Shown: positions 55,212 to 64,000 of the stretch, in pieces
Layout of the letters: each line of letters starts with the position of its first letter
Position numbering within the stretch: position 1 is the stretch's first letter
Translations under genes and position numbers: made by a program
Origin: Streptomyces tsukubensis
Lineage (GTDB): Bacteria; Actinomycetota; Actinomycetes; Streptomycetales; Streptomycetaceae
Assembly: GCF_003932715.1 (NCBI RefSeq)
Contig: NZ_CP020700.1
Location: 5,850,501-5,914,500, forward strand
Length of the DNA stretch: 64,000 nt
Reading direction: 5' to 3'
The notes under the pieces: generated by a model
Databases searched by the model: none
What the model was told of the DNA's origin: nothing
What the model saw: only the letters and a program-made list of their open reading frames with translations

Positions 55212-55345
55212 CCGTGCCCCCCGCGTGCTGTCGACGGGGGAGATACGAACTCCCCGCCCCGGCCACCGGATCGCGACGGCGGGCGACCGGGGGCGGGGCG
55301 GGGAGACGGAAACGAGAAAGGGCAGGGAAGGGCGGGAGGGCCGGC

Positions 55346-56062
55346 TCAGCCGTTGCGGCGCAGCGCCTCGCTCAGCCGGGCCGCCGCGTCGATCACGGCC
55401 TGGGCGTGCATCCGCCCCGGGTGCCTGGTGAGCCGTTCGATCGGTCCGGAGACCGAGACGGCGGCGACCACACGGTTGGACGGGCCGCGCACGGGCGCGG
55501 AGACCGAGGCCACCCCCGGCTCCCGTTCGCCGATGGACTGGGCCCAGCCCCGGCGCCGGACGCCGGACAGGGCGGTCGCGGTGAAACGGGCGCCCTGAAG
55601 GCCCCGGTGCAGCCGCTCGGGCTCCTCCCAGGCCATCAGGATCTGCGCCGACGATCCGGCCTTCATGGTGAGCGTGGAACCGACCGGCACGGTGTCCCGC
55701 AGTCCGGACAGCCGCTCCGCGGCCGCCACACAGATCCGCATATCGCCCTGGCGCCGGTAGAGCTGGGCGCTTTCGCCGGTCACGTCCCGCAGATGCGTGA
55801 GCACCGGTCCCGCCGTCGCCAGCAGCCGGTCCTCGCCCGCCGCGGCGGAGAGCTCGGACAGCCGCGGACCGAGGATGAACCGGCCCTGCATGTCCCTCGC
55901 CACCATCCGGTGGTGTTCCAGTGCCACGGCCAGTCGGTGAGCCGTGGGCCGGGCGAGCCCGGTGGCCGCGACCAGCCCGGCGAGGGTGGCCGGACCGGAC
56001 TCCAGTGCGCTCAGAACCAGAGCCGCCTTGTCGAGAACGCCGACGCCGCTAGAGTTGTCCAT
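55346..56062 (-). CDS. ndgR: IclR-family regulator NdgR
   Basis: A 238-residue regulator. The winged helix at the N-terminus is VGVLDKAALVLSALESGPAT and GLARPTAHRLAVALEHHRMV; the C-terminal IclR effector domain includes SGLRDTVPVGSTLTMKAGSS and GVASVSAPVRGPSNRVVAAV. Position divergent from leuCD is the known place of NdgR/AreB in Streptomyces, which controls leucine synthesis and amino-acid-dependent growth. Start at MDNSSGVG, with the palindrome 13 bases upstream. Confidence 0.93.
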   Translation of the reverse strand: MDNSSGVGVLDKAALVLSALESGPATLAGLVAATGLARPTAHRLAVALEHHRMVARDMQGRFILGPRLSELSAAAGEDRLLATAGPVLTHLRDVTGESAQLYRRQGDMRICVAAAERLSGLRDTVPVGSTLTMKAGSSAQILMAWEEPERLHRGLQGARFTATALSGVRRRGWAQSIGEREPGVASVSAPVRGPSNRVVAAVSVSGPIERLTRHPGRMHAQAVIDAAARLSEALRRNG

Positions 56063-56074
56063 GAAACGATATTC

Positions 56075-56095
56075 GCGTCTCACACTGTGAAACGC
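56075..56095. promoter_or_regulatory. NdgR operator between ndgR and leuC
   Basis: GCGTCTCACACTGTGAAACGC is a 21-base palindrome with one mismatched pair, adjacent to the ndgR start and about 110 bases from leuC. Length and place fit an IclR-family dimer site controlling both directions. Confidence 0.8.
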
Positions 56096-56205
56096 AAGTT
56101 CAATTTTCCGGAGAACCCGACAGTCTGTAGGGGCGGGCCGGGGAGCACCGGGCCCGCACCCGAATATCCAGTAGGCCGGCACCGTGGCCGGGCGGAGGTA
56201 AAGCG

Positions 56206-57639
56206 ATGGGTAGGACACTGGCGGAGAAGGTCTGGGACGACCATGTCGTCCGGCGCGCCGAAGGTGAGCCCGACCTGCTCTACATTGATTTGCACCTGCT
56301 GCACGAGGTGACCAGCCCCCAGGCCTTCGACGGCCTCCGGATGAGCGGCCGCACCGTGCGCAGGCTGGACCTCACCATCGCCACCGAGGACCACAACACC
56401 CCCACCCTCGACATCGACAAGCCGATCGCCGACCCGGTCTCGCGCGCCCAGCTGGAGACGCTGCGCCGCAACTGCGCCGAATTCGGGGTACGGCTCCACC
56501 CGCTCGGCGATATCGAGCAGGGCGTCGTCCATGTGGTGGGACCGCAGCTGGGACTGACCCAGCCCGGCACCACGGTGGTCTGCGGCGACTCGCACACCTC
56601 CACCCACGGCGCCTTCGGCGCGCTGGCCTTCGGTATCGGCACCTCTCAGGTGGAGCATGTGCTGGCCACCCAGACCCTGCCGCTGGCCCGCCCCAAGACC
56701 ATGGCGATCACCGTCGAGGGCGAGCTGCCCGACGGTGTCACCGCCAAGGACCTGATCCTGGCGATCATCGCGAAGATCGGCACCGGCGGCGGCCAGGGCT
56801 ATGTCCTGGAGTACCGCGGCTCCGCCATCGAGAAGCTCTCGATGGAAGCCCGGATGACCATCTGCAACATGTCCATCGAGGCGGGCGCCCGGGCCGGCAT
56901 GATCGCCCCCGACCGCACCACCTTCGACTACCTCCAGGGCCGCCCGCACGCCCCCGAGGGCGCCGACTGGGACGCGGCGGTCGCCTACTGGGAGACCCTG
57001 CGCACCGACGACGACGCGGTCTTCGACGCCGAGGTCGTCATCGACGCCGCCGCGCTCTCCCCGTTCGTCACCTGGGGCACCAACCCCGGCCAGGGCGCCC
57101 CGCTCTCCGCCGCGGTCCCCGACCCGGCTTCGTACGAGGACGCTTCGGAGCGACTGGCCGCCGAAAAGGCCCTGGAGTACATGGGGTTGAGCGCCGGACA
57201 GGCGCTGCGCGACATCCATGTGGACACCGTCTTCGTAGGCTCCTGCACCAACGGGCGGATCGAGGACCTGCGCTCCGCCGCCGCCGTCCTCGACGGCCGC
57301 AAGGTCGCCGACGGGGTCCGGATGCTGGTCGTCCCCGGCTCGGTCCGGGTCGCCCTCCAGGCCGTCGAAGAGGGCCTGGACAAGGTCTTCACCGCCGCGG
57401 GCGCCGAATGGCGGCACGCGGGCTGTTCGATGTGCCTCGGCATGAACCCCGACCAACTGGCGCCGGGCGAGCGCTCCGCGTCCACGTCCAACCGCAACTT
57501 CGAGGGCAGGCAGGGCAAGGGCGGCCGCACCCATCTGGTGTCGCCGCAGGTCGCAGCCGCCACCGCGGTGGTGGGCACACTGGCCTCCCCGGCCGACCTG
57601 TCCGATATCGACGCCGCCCGTACGCCCGCTGGAGTCTGA
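56206..57639 (+). CDS. leuC: 3-isopropylmalate dehydratase large subunit
   Basis: Aconitase-family [4Fe-4S] enzyme of 477 residues that isomerises 2- to 3-isopropylmalate, and in other bacteria citramalate to beta-methylmalate. Cluster cysteines are seen in [15 protein letters not shown] and [13 protein letters not shown]. The substrate region [20 protein letters not shown] is intact. GGAGG precedes the ATG. Operon with leuD, divergent from ndgR. Confidence 0.97.
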   Translation: MGRTLAEKVWDDHVVRRAEGEPDLLYIDLHLLHEVTSPQAFDGLRMSGRTVRRLDLTIATEDHNTPTLDIDKPIADPVSRAQLETLRRNCAEFGVRLHPLGDIEQGVVHVVGPQLGLTQPGTTVVCGDSHTSTHGAFGALAFGIGTSQVEHVLATQTLPLARPKTMAITVEGELPDGVTAKDLILAIIAKIGTGGGQGYVLEYRGSAIEKLSMEARMTICNMSIEAGARAGMIAPDRTTFDYLQGRPHAPEGADWDAAVAYWETLRTDDDAVFDAEVVIDAAALSPFVTWGTNPGQGAPLSAAVPDPASYEDASERLAAEKALEYMGLSAGQALRDIHVDTVFVGSCTNGRIEDLRSAAAVLDGRKVADGVRMLVVPGSVRVALQAVEEGLDKVFTAAGAEWRHAGCSMCLGMNPDQLAPGERSASTSNRNFEGRQGKGGRTHLVSPQVAAATAVVGTLASPADLSDIDAARTPAGV

Positions 57640-57644
57640 TCACC

Positions 57645-58238
57645 ATGGAAGCTTTCACCACCCACACCGGCCGGGCCGTCCCGCTGCGCCGCAGCAATGT
57701 CGACACCGACCAGATCATCCCGGCCCACTGGCTGAAGAAGGTCACCCGCGACGGCTTCGAGGACGGGCTCTTCGAGGCCTGGCGCAAGGACTCCGAGTTC
57801 GTGCTCAACCGCCCGGAGCGGCAGGGGGCGACCGTCCTGGTCGCCGGCCCCGACTTCGGCACCGGCTCCTCGCGTGAGCACGCCGTCTGGGCGCTCCAGA
57901 ACTACGGCTTCAAGGCCGTGATCTCGGCCCGCTTCGCCGATATCTTCCGCGGAAACTCGCTGAAGAACGGCCTGCTGACCGTGGTCCTGCCGCAGGAGAC
58001 CGTCGACGCCCTGTGGCAGCTGACGGAGAGCGACCCCACCGCCGAGGTCACCGTCGACCTGGAGGCGCGCGAGGTCCGGGCCGCCGGGCTGACCGCCCCG
58101 TTCGAGCTCGACGAGAACGCCCGCTGGCGGCTGCTGAACGGGCTGGACGACATCAGCCTCACCCTTCAGAACGAAGCGGACATCGCGGCCTACGAGGCCT
58201 CCAGGCCCGCCTACAAACCCAGCACTGTTCAGGTCTGA
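57645..58238 (+). CDS. leuD: 3-isopropylmalate dehydratase small subunit
   Basis: A 197-residue swivel-domain subunit that completes the LeuCD active site. Family marks: [40 protein letters not shown] and [18 protein letters not shown]. The ATG lies 5 bases after the leuC stop. A strong hairpin ends the operon. Confidence 0.97.
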   Translation: MEAFTTHTGRAVPLRRSNVDTDQIIPAHWLKKVTRDGFEDGLFEAWRKDSEFVLNRPERQGATVLVAGPDFGTGSSREHAVWALQNYGFKAVISARFADIFRGNSLKNGLLTVVLPQETVDALWQLTESDPTAEVTVDLEAREVRAAGLTAPFELDENARWRLLNGLDDISLTLQNEADIAAYEASRPAYKPSTVQV

Positions 58239-58262
58239 TCGGGTCTGATCAGGGCTTATCCT

Positions 58263-58300
58263 CGACTGCGCCCCCCACCGTCCGGTGGGGGGCGCAGTCG
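58263..58300 (+). terminator. Terminator after leuD
   Basis: A perfect 17-bp stem (CGACTGCGCCCCCCACC with its complement), GTCC loop, followed by TCTGTT. Begins 24 bases after the leuD stop. Confidence 0.88.
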
Positions 58301-58352
58301 TCTGTTGAGGGCCCGCCGGGCGACAACTCGCCCCAGATGGCACAATCGGTGC

Positions 58353-58580
58353 ATGGAACGCGACAATCAACTCGACCTGTACGGGGTCGTCGCGGCCCGG
58401 TTGAAGGAAGCGCACACCGTAGTGCGCACACTGCAAGTCCCGGAGGGCGCAAGGACGGCGCTCTCCCGGAAGCTGCTGGTCATCACGGCTGCGGCGAAGC
58501 ACGATCTCCCGGACGCGGCACGGCGTCTGGACCGCTTGATGCGGGACATCGACGAGGGTCGAATCCCCGGCGGCGACTGA
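58353..58580 (+). CDS. Small helical hypothetical protein, 75 aa
   Basis: Starts MERDNQLDLYGVVAARLKEA and is predicted to be two or three helices rich in Ala, Leu, Arg and Asp (TALSRKLLVITAAAKHDLPD, ARRLDRLMRDIDEG). No known domain is recognised. Its constant place between leuD and hupS in Streptomyces, as I recall it, argues that it is real. No strong ribosome site is visible. Confidence 0.65.
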   Translation: MERDNQLDLYGVVAARLKEAHTVVRTLQVPEGARTALSRKLLVITAAAKHDLPDAARRLDRLMRDIDEGRIPGGD

Positions 58581-58664
58581 CATCCCGGCTCGCGAAGGAG
58601 CGGCATGCGGAGACAAGAGCGGTCGATTTCATTGCGGCACTAGGGTGATTAGCCCGTTTCGTGT

Positions 58665-58693
58665 TTGATTTGCGGTATATATCTGCCTAACGT
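58665..58693 (+). promoter_or_regulatory. Probable hupS promoter
   Basis: TTGATT and TAACGT are separated by 17 bases, a good match to a sigma-70-type promoter, inside a distinctly A/T-rich patch. A start near 58700 would give a leader of about 45 bases. Confidence 0.55.
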
Positions 58694-58744
58694 GCGAAAA
58701 AGCCTGGACAGATTCGGTCCGGCAATGTCTCCGAAGGGGAAGAC

Positions 58745-59395
58745 GTGAACAAGGCGCAGCTCGTAGAAGCGATTGCCGACAAGCTCGGCGGCCGCCAGCA
58801 GGCCGCCGATGCGGTCGACGCGGTGCTTGACGCGATCGTCCGCGCGGTCGTCGGCGGAGACCGGGTCTCGGTCACCGGCTTCGGTTCGTTCGAGAAGGTC
58901 GAACGCCCGGCCCGCTATGCCCGCAACCCTCAGACGGGTGAGCGGGTCAGGGTCAAGAAGACCTCCGTCCCGCGCTTCCGCGCAGGCCAGGGCTTCAAGG
59001 ACCTGGTCAGCGGGGCCAAGAAGCTGCCGCGCGGCGGCGAGGTCTCCGTCAAGAAGGCCCCCAAGGGCAGCCTCTCGGGCGGCGCTTCCACCCGGACGAC
59101 GGCCAAGGCCGCGGCCAAGAAGGCCACCGCCAAGAAGGCCGCCGCGAAGAAGACCGTGGCGAAGAAGGCGGCACCCGCCAAGAAGGCGGCGGTGAAGAAG
59201 ACCGCGGCCAAGAAGGCGACGACCACCAAGAAGGCCGCGGCGAAGAAGACCACGGCCAAGAAGGCCGCCCCCGCCAAGAAGGCGACCGCCAAGAAGACCG
59301 CTCCGGCGAAGAAGGCGACCGCCAAGAAGGCCCCGGCCAAGAAGACGACGGCGCGTACGACCGCCGCCAAGAAGACCACCGCGCGCAAGCGGTAG
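58745..59395 (+). CDS. hupS: HU-family nucleoid protein HupS with lysine-rich tail
   Basis: DNA-bending nucleoid protein of 216 residues. Residues 1-92 form a normal HU domain ([43 protein letters not shown]-binding arm with [16 protein letters not shown]). Residues from about 105 on are a tail of Ala/Lys repeats ([15 protein letters not shown] type) that resembles histone H1 tails. HupS acts in spore chromosome compaction. GTG start with GAAGGGGAAGAC upstream. Confidence 0.96.
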   Translation: MNKAQLVEAIADKLGGRQQAADAVDAVLDAIVRAVVGGDRVSVTGFGSFEKVERPARYARNPQTGERVRVKKTSVPRFRAGQGFKDLVSGAKKLPRGGEVSVKKAPKGSLSGGASTRTTAKAAAKKATAKKAAAKKTVAKKAAPAKKAAVKKTAAKKATTTKKAAAKKTTAKKAAPAKKATAKKTAPAKKATAKKAPAKKTTARTTAAKKTTARKR

Positions 59396-59454
59396 GTCGG
59401 CCGGCCCAGGCCGCCACCGGTAAGCGGCACCCGCCGCACAGGCCACTCACGCGC

Positions 59455-59486
59455 CGGGCCGGGCTCCTCTGGGGGAGCCCGGCCCG
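59455..59486. terminator. Terminator after hupS
   Basis: A perfect 13-bp stem (CGGGCCGGGCTCC with its complement) with a 6-base loop, between hupS and the convergent small gene; usable from both sides. Confidence 0.8.
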
Positions 59487-59571
59487 CGGCGTGTCCGGAG
59501 TCCCCCGTACGGGCGTTCCCGCAGGGACGGGATCCACACGGCCCGGCGGCGCTGCTTTTCCCGGACCCGGC

Positions 59572-59775
59572 CTAGAACGTCTGGAGCGTCACCAGGGTGA
59601 TCCGCAGCCCGGCGCCCCGGCCCTCGGTCTCGATGCGGACCCGCTGACCGGGCCGCAGCAGCCGCAGCCCGCCCGCGTCGAAGGCGGCGGCGTCGAACTC
59701 CACCGGCGTGCCGTCGTCCAGCAGCACACTGCCGCGGCGGGTGTCGGGGTCGTATGTGTACGAGGTCGCCTGCAT
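59572..59775 (-). CDS. Small hypothetical protein, OB-fold-like, 67 aa
   Basis: Begins MQATSYTYDPDTRRGSVLLD and is mostly beta strands with a DDGTPVEFDAAAF turn and GQRVRIETEGRGAGLRITLV near the end, similar in pattern to cold-shock or other small OB-fold proteins but lacking the RNP motifs. It follows cofC by 9 bases on the same strand, so the pair is probably an operon. Function unknown. Confidence 0.7.
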   Translation of the reverse strand: MQATSYTYDPDTRRGSVLLDDGTPVEFDAAAFDAGGLRLLRPGQRVRIETEGRGAGLRITLVTLQTF

Positions 59776-59784
59776 ACCCGCAGC

Positions 59785-60468
59785 CTAACCCTCCACCCGC
59801 AGGCGGACCCGGGCCAGTCCGGCCGTCGTATGCGGCCCCACGCCCAGGCGCAGCGCGGCCGCCAGATCATCGGGCGTATCGACGTCGCGGCGGACCGAAT
59901 CCACGTCCCGCAGCCGGAGCTCCACCGCCCCCGACGCGGTGTGCCGGCGGCGCGACGCACCCCCGAACGCGGGCCGCAGCCCGGCGCCCGGCGCGGCCGT
60001 CAGCAGGGTCGTCCCGATATCCGCGGCATCCGGCAGGAAAGAGCGCGGGAAACGGGCCGCACGCTCCAGGACCCGGGCCAGTTCCCCGGGCCGCAGCGCC
60101 GGAAGATCCGCGTTCAGCGTGGCCACCGCCGCGTCCGGGCGCCGCAGCCGTACCGAATGCGCCCCGTGCGCCAGCGCCGCATTGAGGCCCGCACCCGGCG
60201 GATCGGACAGGATCCGGGCCCCCAGCGCCGCCAGCTCGGCCCCGGCGACCTGATCGTCCGTGACAACGACCACATCCCGTACGGCCGGACAGTCCAGCGC
60301 CGCGGTCACCGTGTCCTGGGCGAAGGCGAGCACCACCTCGGGCCGTACGGCCGCGGCGACGGCACCGGCGAGGCGGCTCTTGGCCACGGCAAGGGGTTTG
60401 AGGGGGATCACCAGGGACCAGTGGGCCCGTGCATCGCTGTCCAGGGCGGCGCTCCGTCCGTGTGTCAT
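59785..60468 (-). CDS. cofC: 2-phospho-L-lactate (or phosphoenolpyruvate) guanylyltransferase
   Basis: Nucleotidyltransferase of 227 residues in coenzyme F420 synthesis (CofC/FbiD), activating phospholactate or PEP with GTP. The N-terminal nucleotide loop reads VIPLKPLAVAKSRLAGA; the metal/substrate region is ATLNADLPALRPGELARVLE; FLPDAADIGTTLLTAAPGAG is diagnostic. Start at MTHGRSA. The other F420 genes are not in the window. Confidence 0.9.
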   Translation of the reverse strand: MTHGRSAALDSDARAHWSLVIPLKPLAVAKSRLAGAVAAAVRPEVVLAFAQDTVTAALDCPAVRDVVVVTDDQVAGAELAALGARILSDPPGAGLNAALAHGAHSVRLRRPDAAVATLNADLPALRPGELARVLERAARFPRSFLPDAADIGTTLLTAAPGAGLRPAFGGASRRRHTASGAVELRLRDVDSVRRDVDTPDDLAAALRLGVGPHTTAGLARVRLRVEG

Positions 60469-60649
60469 CGGACCCCATTGTCGCCCGGCCCCGGCGCACG
60501 GCGGGGCGCGCCCCGGTGACCGGGGCGTACGGTGTGCTCGACAGACCGGAGGGCCGGGGCGACACTTGATCCCCGCCACCGGGCGGCAGCCCGGTGACCG
60601 GCGAGTCCGTCCGGGGCTCGTACGCGTCCGCAGAAGAAAGGGTGTCCGC

Positions 60650-61402
60650 GTGTCCCGCCGAAAAATCGGCTTCTGGTACCGCCTGGCGGCGGTCATCGCC
60701 AAACCGCCGCTACTGGTTCTGTTCAAGCGGGACTGGCGCGGCGCGGAACACATTCCGGCCGACGGCGGATTCATCACCGCGGTCAATCACAACTCGTATC
60801 TCGACCCCCTTTCGTATGCGCACTTCCAGTACAACACCGGACGCGTCCCGCGCTTTCTCGCAAAGGCCCCGCTGTTCTCCACGCCGTTCGTCGGGATGAT
60901 GCTCCGCGGCACCGGGCAGATCCCCGTCTACCGCGAGAGCACCAATGCCCTCGACGCCTACCGGTCCGCCGTGGACGCCATCGAACGGGGCGACTGCGTC
61001 GCCTTCTACCCCGAAGGCACCATCACCCGTGACCCCGGGACCTGGCCCATGGCGGGAAAGACCGGCGCCGCCCGGATCGCCCTGGAGACCAAGGTGCCCG
61101 TCATCCCGGTCGCCCAGTGGGGCGCGAACCTGGCGATGCCGCCGTACGCCCGGGAGAACAAGGTCCGGCTCTTCCCCCGTAAAACCCTGATCGTGCAGGC
61201 CGGGCCGCCCGTCGACCTGAGCAGGTTCTACGATCGGGAACCGACGCCCGAGGTGCTGCGCGAGGCCACGGAGGCCATCATGAGCGCCATCACCGGCCTC
61301 CTGGAGGAGGTCCGCGGCGAGAAGGCACCGGACCGGCCGTGGGACCACGGCAAGGCCCGGGAAGAACAGCGGCGCAAGGCCGCAGGGGAAGGAAAGCAGT
61401 GA
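60650..61402 (+). CDS. plsC: 1-acyl-sn-glycerol-3-phosphate acyltransferase
   Basis: Membrane acyltransferase of 250 residues that converts lysophosphatidate to phosphatidate. Motif I is AVNHNSYLDPLSYAHFQYN (HX4D), then GQIPVYRES, CVAFYPEGTITRDPGTWPMA and VPVIPVAQWGAN. A charged C-terminal tail ends AREEQRRKAAGEGKQ. The gene overlaps gpsA by 4 bases (GTGA), linking two consecutive parts of glycerolipid synthesis. Confidence 0.93.
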   Translation: MSRRKIGFWYRLAAVIAKPPLLVLFKRDWRGAEHIPADGGFITAVNHNSYLDPLSYAHFQYNTGRVPRFLAKAPLFSTPFVGMMLRGTGQIPVYRESTNALDAYRSAVDAIERGDCVAFYPEGTITRDPGTWPMAGKTGAARIALETKVPVIPVAQWGANLAMPPYARENKVRLFPRKTLIVQAGPPVDLSRFYDREPTPEVLREATEAIMSAITGLLEEVRGEKAPDRPWDHGKAREEQRRKAAGEGKQ

Positions 61403-62430
61403 CAGACTCGGCCCACCACGCCGACCGGCCCGTCAAGGCAGCCGTCTTCGGAACCGGCTCCTGGGGCACCGCCTTCGGCACGGTCCTCGCGGACGCGGGC
61501 TGCGAGGTCACCCTCTGGGGGCGGCGCCCCGAACTGGCCGAGGCCGTCAACACCACCCGTACCAACCCTGACTATCTGCCCGGAATCGAACTCCCCGCCG
61601 GGCTGCGGGCCACCACCGACCCCGCCGAGGCACTGGACGGCGCCGACTTCACGGTGCTCGCCGTGCCCTCGCAGACCCTGCGCGCCAATCTCGCCGCCTG
61701 GACGCCCCTGCTGCCCGCCGACACGGTGCTGGTCTCCCTGATGAAGGGCGTCGAACTGGGCACCACCAAACGGATGAGTCAGGTGGTCGAAGAGGTCGCC
61801 GGGGTGCCCGCGGAGCGGGTCGCCGTGGTCACCGGACCCAACCTCGCCCGGGAGATCGCCCAGCGGCTGCCCGCCGCCGCGGTCGTCGCCTGCCGGGACG
61901 AGGAGGTGGCACGGCGCCTCCAGTCCGCCTGCCACACCCAGTACTTCCGCCCGTACACCAACACCGACGTCGTGGGCTGCGAACTCGGCGGCGCGGTGAA
62001 GAACGTCATCGGTCTCGCGGTCGGCATCGCCGACGGCATGGGCCTCGGGGACAACGCCAAGGGCTCCCTCATCACCCGCGGTCTCGCCGAAACCACCCGC
62101 CTCGGGCTCGCGATGGGCGCCGACCCGCTGACGTTCTCCGGACTCGCCGGACTCGGCGACCTGGTGGCCACCTGCTCGTCCCCGCTCTCGCGCAACCACA
62201 CCTTCGGGCTCAACCTCGGCAAGGGCATGACGCTGGAGCAGACCATCGCGGTCACCAAGCAGACCGCGGAGGGCGTCAAGTCCTGCGAATCGGTGCTGGA
62301 CCTGGCCCGCCGCCACGGCGTCGACATGCCCATCACCGAGACCGTCGTCGGCATCGTCCACGACGGCAAGCCCCCGGCGGTCGCCCTCAAGGAACTGATG
62401 TCGCGCAGCGCCAAACCCGAACGCCGCTGA
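61399..62430 (+). CDS. gpsA: Glycerol-3-phosphate dehydrogenase [NAD(P)+]
   Basis: Makes sn-glycerol-3-phosphate from dihydroxyacetone phosphate for phospholipids; 343 residues. The Rossmann site is VFGTGSWGTAFGTVLADAG; the catalytic lysine region is GCELGGAVKNVIGLAVGIAD and RNHTFGLNLGKGMTLEQT completes the substrate pocket. GTG start overlapping the plsC stop, with GGAAAG upstream. Confidence 0.96.
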   Translation: MTDSAHHADRPVKAAVFGTGSWGTAFGTVLADAGCEVTLWGRRPELAEAVNTTRTNPDYLPGIELPAGLRATTDPAEALDGADFTVLAVPSQTLRANLAAWTPLLPADTVLVSLMKGVELGTTKRMSQVVEEVAGVPAERVAVVTGPNLAREIAQRLPAAAVVACRDEEVARRLQSACHTQYFRPYTNTDVVGCELGGAVKNVIGLAVGIADGMGLGDNAKGSLITRGLAETTRLGLAMGADPLTFSGLAGLGDLVATCSSPLSRNHTFGLNLGKGMTLEQTIAVTKQTAEGVKSCESVLDLARRHGVDMPITETVVGIVHDGKPPAVALKELMSRSAKPERR

Positions 62431-62590
62431 CCCGCCTGCGGCGCGGTGGAGTGTCCCGGGGGCGGCGCCCCCGGGACCCCGCCCGACCACCGCGGCGCAG
62501 CCGGTACCGCGAGCAGCGCCCCGTACCTTCCACCCACCCCGGCGGAGCCGCCCTGGCGGATGACGGTTCGCACGGTAGTCTCAGGGCGAT

Positions 62591-63748
62591 ATGAGCACCG
62601 AGAACCTCCCCCAGACCCCCGATCCGCAGGGCCGTAAGCCGCGGGTCGCCGTCGTCTTCGGCGGGCGCAGCTCCGAGCACGGGATCTCCACGGTCACCGC
62701 CGGCGCCGTACTCCGCGCCATCGACCGGACGAAGTACGACGTCATCCCCGTCGGCATCACGCTCGACGGACGCTGGGTGCTGACCGCGGACGAGCCCGAC
62801 CGGATGGCCATCACCGACCGGCGCACCCCGAACGTGGCCGAACTGGCCGACGGGGCCTCCGGGGCCGTGGTGCTCTCCGCCGAACCCGGCAACCGCGAGC
62901 TCGTCTACAGCGAGCCCGGCGCCGTCCCCAAGGCCCTCGGCGAGGTCGACGTCGTCTTCCCGGTGCTGCACGGCGCCTACGGCGAGGACGGCACCCTCCA
63001 GGGCCTGCTGGAGCTGGCGGGAGTACCGTACGTCGGCTCCGGCGTCCTCGCCTCGGCCGTCGGCCAGGACAAGGAGTACATGAAGCGGATCCTCGTCTCC
63101 TACGGGCTGCCCGTCGGACCGTACGAGGTCATCCGCCCCCGCGACTGGGAGCGCGACCCGGGCGCCGCCCGCAAGCGGCTCCTCGGCTTCGCCGACGAGC
63201 ACGGCTGGCCGCTGTTCGTGAAGCCCGCCCGGGCCGGTTCGTCCATCGGCATCACCAAGGTCGAGTCCGCCGAAGGACTCGACGCCGCGATCGAAGCGGC
63301 CCGCCGCCACGACCCGAAGATCATCGTCGAGGCGATGGTCCGCGGCCGTGAGATCGAATGCGGGGTGCTGGAGTTCGAGGACGGGCCGCGGGCCAGCGTC
63401 CCCGCCGAGATCCTGGTCGACCAGGACGGGCAGTTCTACGACTTCGACGCCAAGTACATCGACTCCGCCGACGGCATCGTCCCCGCCCGGCTCACCGAGG
63501 AGGAGACCGCCGAGGTCCGCCGGCTCGCCGTCGAGGCCTTCGAGGCGACGAGCTGCGAGGGCCTGGTCCGCGCCGACTTCTTCCTGACCACCGACGGCCG
63601 GTTCGTCATCAACGAGATCAACACCATGCCCGGTTTCACCCCGATCTCCATGTACCCGCGGATGTGGCAGGAGACCGGGGTCGGCTACCCCGAACTGGTC
63701 GACCGGCTCATCGCAGCTGCGCTGCGCCGCACCACCGGCCTGCGCTGA
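62591..63748 (+). CDS. ddlA: D-alanine--D-alanine ligase
   Basis: ATP-grasp ligase of 385 residues making the D-Ala-D-Ala end of peptidoglycan precursors. Marks: VVFGGRSSEHGISTVTAGAV, HGAYGEDGTLQGLLELAGVP, KPARAGSSIGITKVESAEGL, and FVINEINTMPGFTPISMYPR near the C-terminus. The active-site loop contains the Tyr-type residue context of D-Ala-D-Ala rather than D-Ala-D-Lac enzymes, as far as can be read; no van-type neighbours are present. It stands alone after gpsA. Confidence 0.94.
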   Translation: MSTENLPQTPDPQGRKPRVAVVFGGRSSEHGISTVTAGAVLRAIDRTKYDVIPVGITLDGRWVLTADEPDRMAITDRRTPNVAELADGASGAVVLSAEPGNRELVYSEPGAVPKALGEVDVVFPVLHGAYGEDGTLQGLLELAGVPYVGSGVLASAVGQDKEYMKRILVSYGLPVGPYEVIRPRDWERDPGAARKRLLGFADEHGWPLFVKPARAGSSIGITKVESAEGLDAAIEAARRHDPKIIVEAMVRGREIECGVLEFEDGPRASVPAEILVDQDGQFYDFDAKYIDSADGIVPARLTEEETAEVRRLAVEAFEATSCEGLVRADFFLTTDGRFVINEINTMPGFTPISMYPRMWQETGVGYPELVDRLIAAALRRTTGLR

Positions 63749-63778
63749 CCCGGACCGCCCGCCCCGCGCGGGCGGCCG

Positions 63779-64000
63779 TCACGGCAGTTCGAGCGTGGCC
63801 GGCACGGTCTCCTTCACCGCGCCGGCCAACTGGGCGAGCGGGGTGGCGTCGTTCGCGTACCGCCCGTCCATCGACACCTCGACGTACGTCTCGCGGTACG
63901 TCGTCGTGAAGCGCGTACCGTCCCCGGTCCGCTCCAGCATCCAGTTGACCCCGTCGGCCTCCACCGCCTGGGCCGCGGGATCACTCATCCCCGCGGGCCG
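63779..64000 (-). CDS. DUF3515 protein, C-terminal part (truncated by window edge)
   Basis: The reading frame is open through the right edge, so only the last 73 residues are seen. The segment VEADGVNWMLERTGDGTRFT and TYRETYVEVSMDGRYAN match the end of DUF3515 proteins, small secreted or lipid-anchored actinobacterial proteins of unknown function. Convergent with ddlA. The start is outside the window. Confidence 0.8.
   Translation of the reverse strand, partial: RPAGMSDPAAQAVEADGVNWMLERTGDGTRFTTTYRETYVEVSMDGRYANDATPLAQLAGAVKETVPATLELP

Overview
The window is high-GC chromosomal DNA from a Streptomyces (or very close relative). Evidence: GC-rich codon third positions throughout, GTG and TTG starts, two GTPase conservons (cvnABCD), a HupS-type HU protein with a lysine/alanine tail, an acyl-CoA carboxylase beta/epsilon pair, a DUF397/XRE pair, an NdgR-type IclR regulator and an F420-pathway CofC. 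From memory, the gene order follows the core region of the S. coelicolor chromosome around ilvB to ddlA; no database search was run.

Layout. 1-5.2 kb: end of ilvB, then ilvN, ilvC and serA. 5.2-7.5 kb: a divergent MFS exporter/TetR pair with repeated operator-like sites. 7.5-11.7 kb: a PucR-type regulator divergent from proline dehydrogenase and P5C dehydrogenase. 11.7-15.2 kb: a small accessory patch made of a decayed toxin-antitoxin pair, an integrase tail, a GlxA-type regulator with a cupin gene, and a Tn3-family remnant that keeps one 38-bp end. 15.2-19.3 kb: an SRPBCC/ArsR operon, a three-gene phospholipid operon and an AAC(2')-like acetyltransferase. 19.3-23 kb: leuB, ilvE and a TPR protein. 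23-28.5 kb: a divergent urease (ureAB-ureC) with agmatine deiminase, a helical-repeat protein and a TetR regulator. 28.6-37 kb: an MHS permease, cimA behind an attenuator, a DUF6309-like gene, DUF397/XRE, YceI and a PL8 polysaccharide lyase. 37-39 kb: accB/accE. 39-50.6 kb: two tandem conservons on the minus strand. 51-55.2 kb: a 57-aa protein with a duplicated motif, an FAH-family hydrolase, gltX, a HAD hydrolase and five tRNA genes (Gln, Glu, Glu, Gln, Glu). 55.3-58.3 kb: ndgR divergent from leuCD. 58.3-64 kb: hupS, cofC, plsC, gpsA, ddlA and the start-truncated end of a DUF3515 gene.

How the genes work together. The strongest theme is branched-chain amino acid synthesis: ilvBNC, leuB, ilvE, cimA and leuCD all lie here, with the likely regulator NdgR. 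CimA makes citramalate, which LeuCD and LeuB can turn into 2-ketobutyrate, so a threonine-independent route to isoleucine can be assembled from genes in the window. cimA is preceded by a short peptide gene with tandem Ile codons and a terminator with a seven-T run, a classic attenuation layout. Other nitrogen-handling genes (proline catabolism, agmatine deiminase, urease-like protein, glutamyl-tRNA synthetase next to tRNA-Glu/Gln genes) share the region.

The least explained items are the small ANPRRT-motif protein at 51260-51433, the near-identical cvnD copies of the two conservons, and the urease-like operon that has no nickel-insertion genes beside it.
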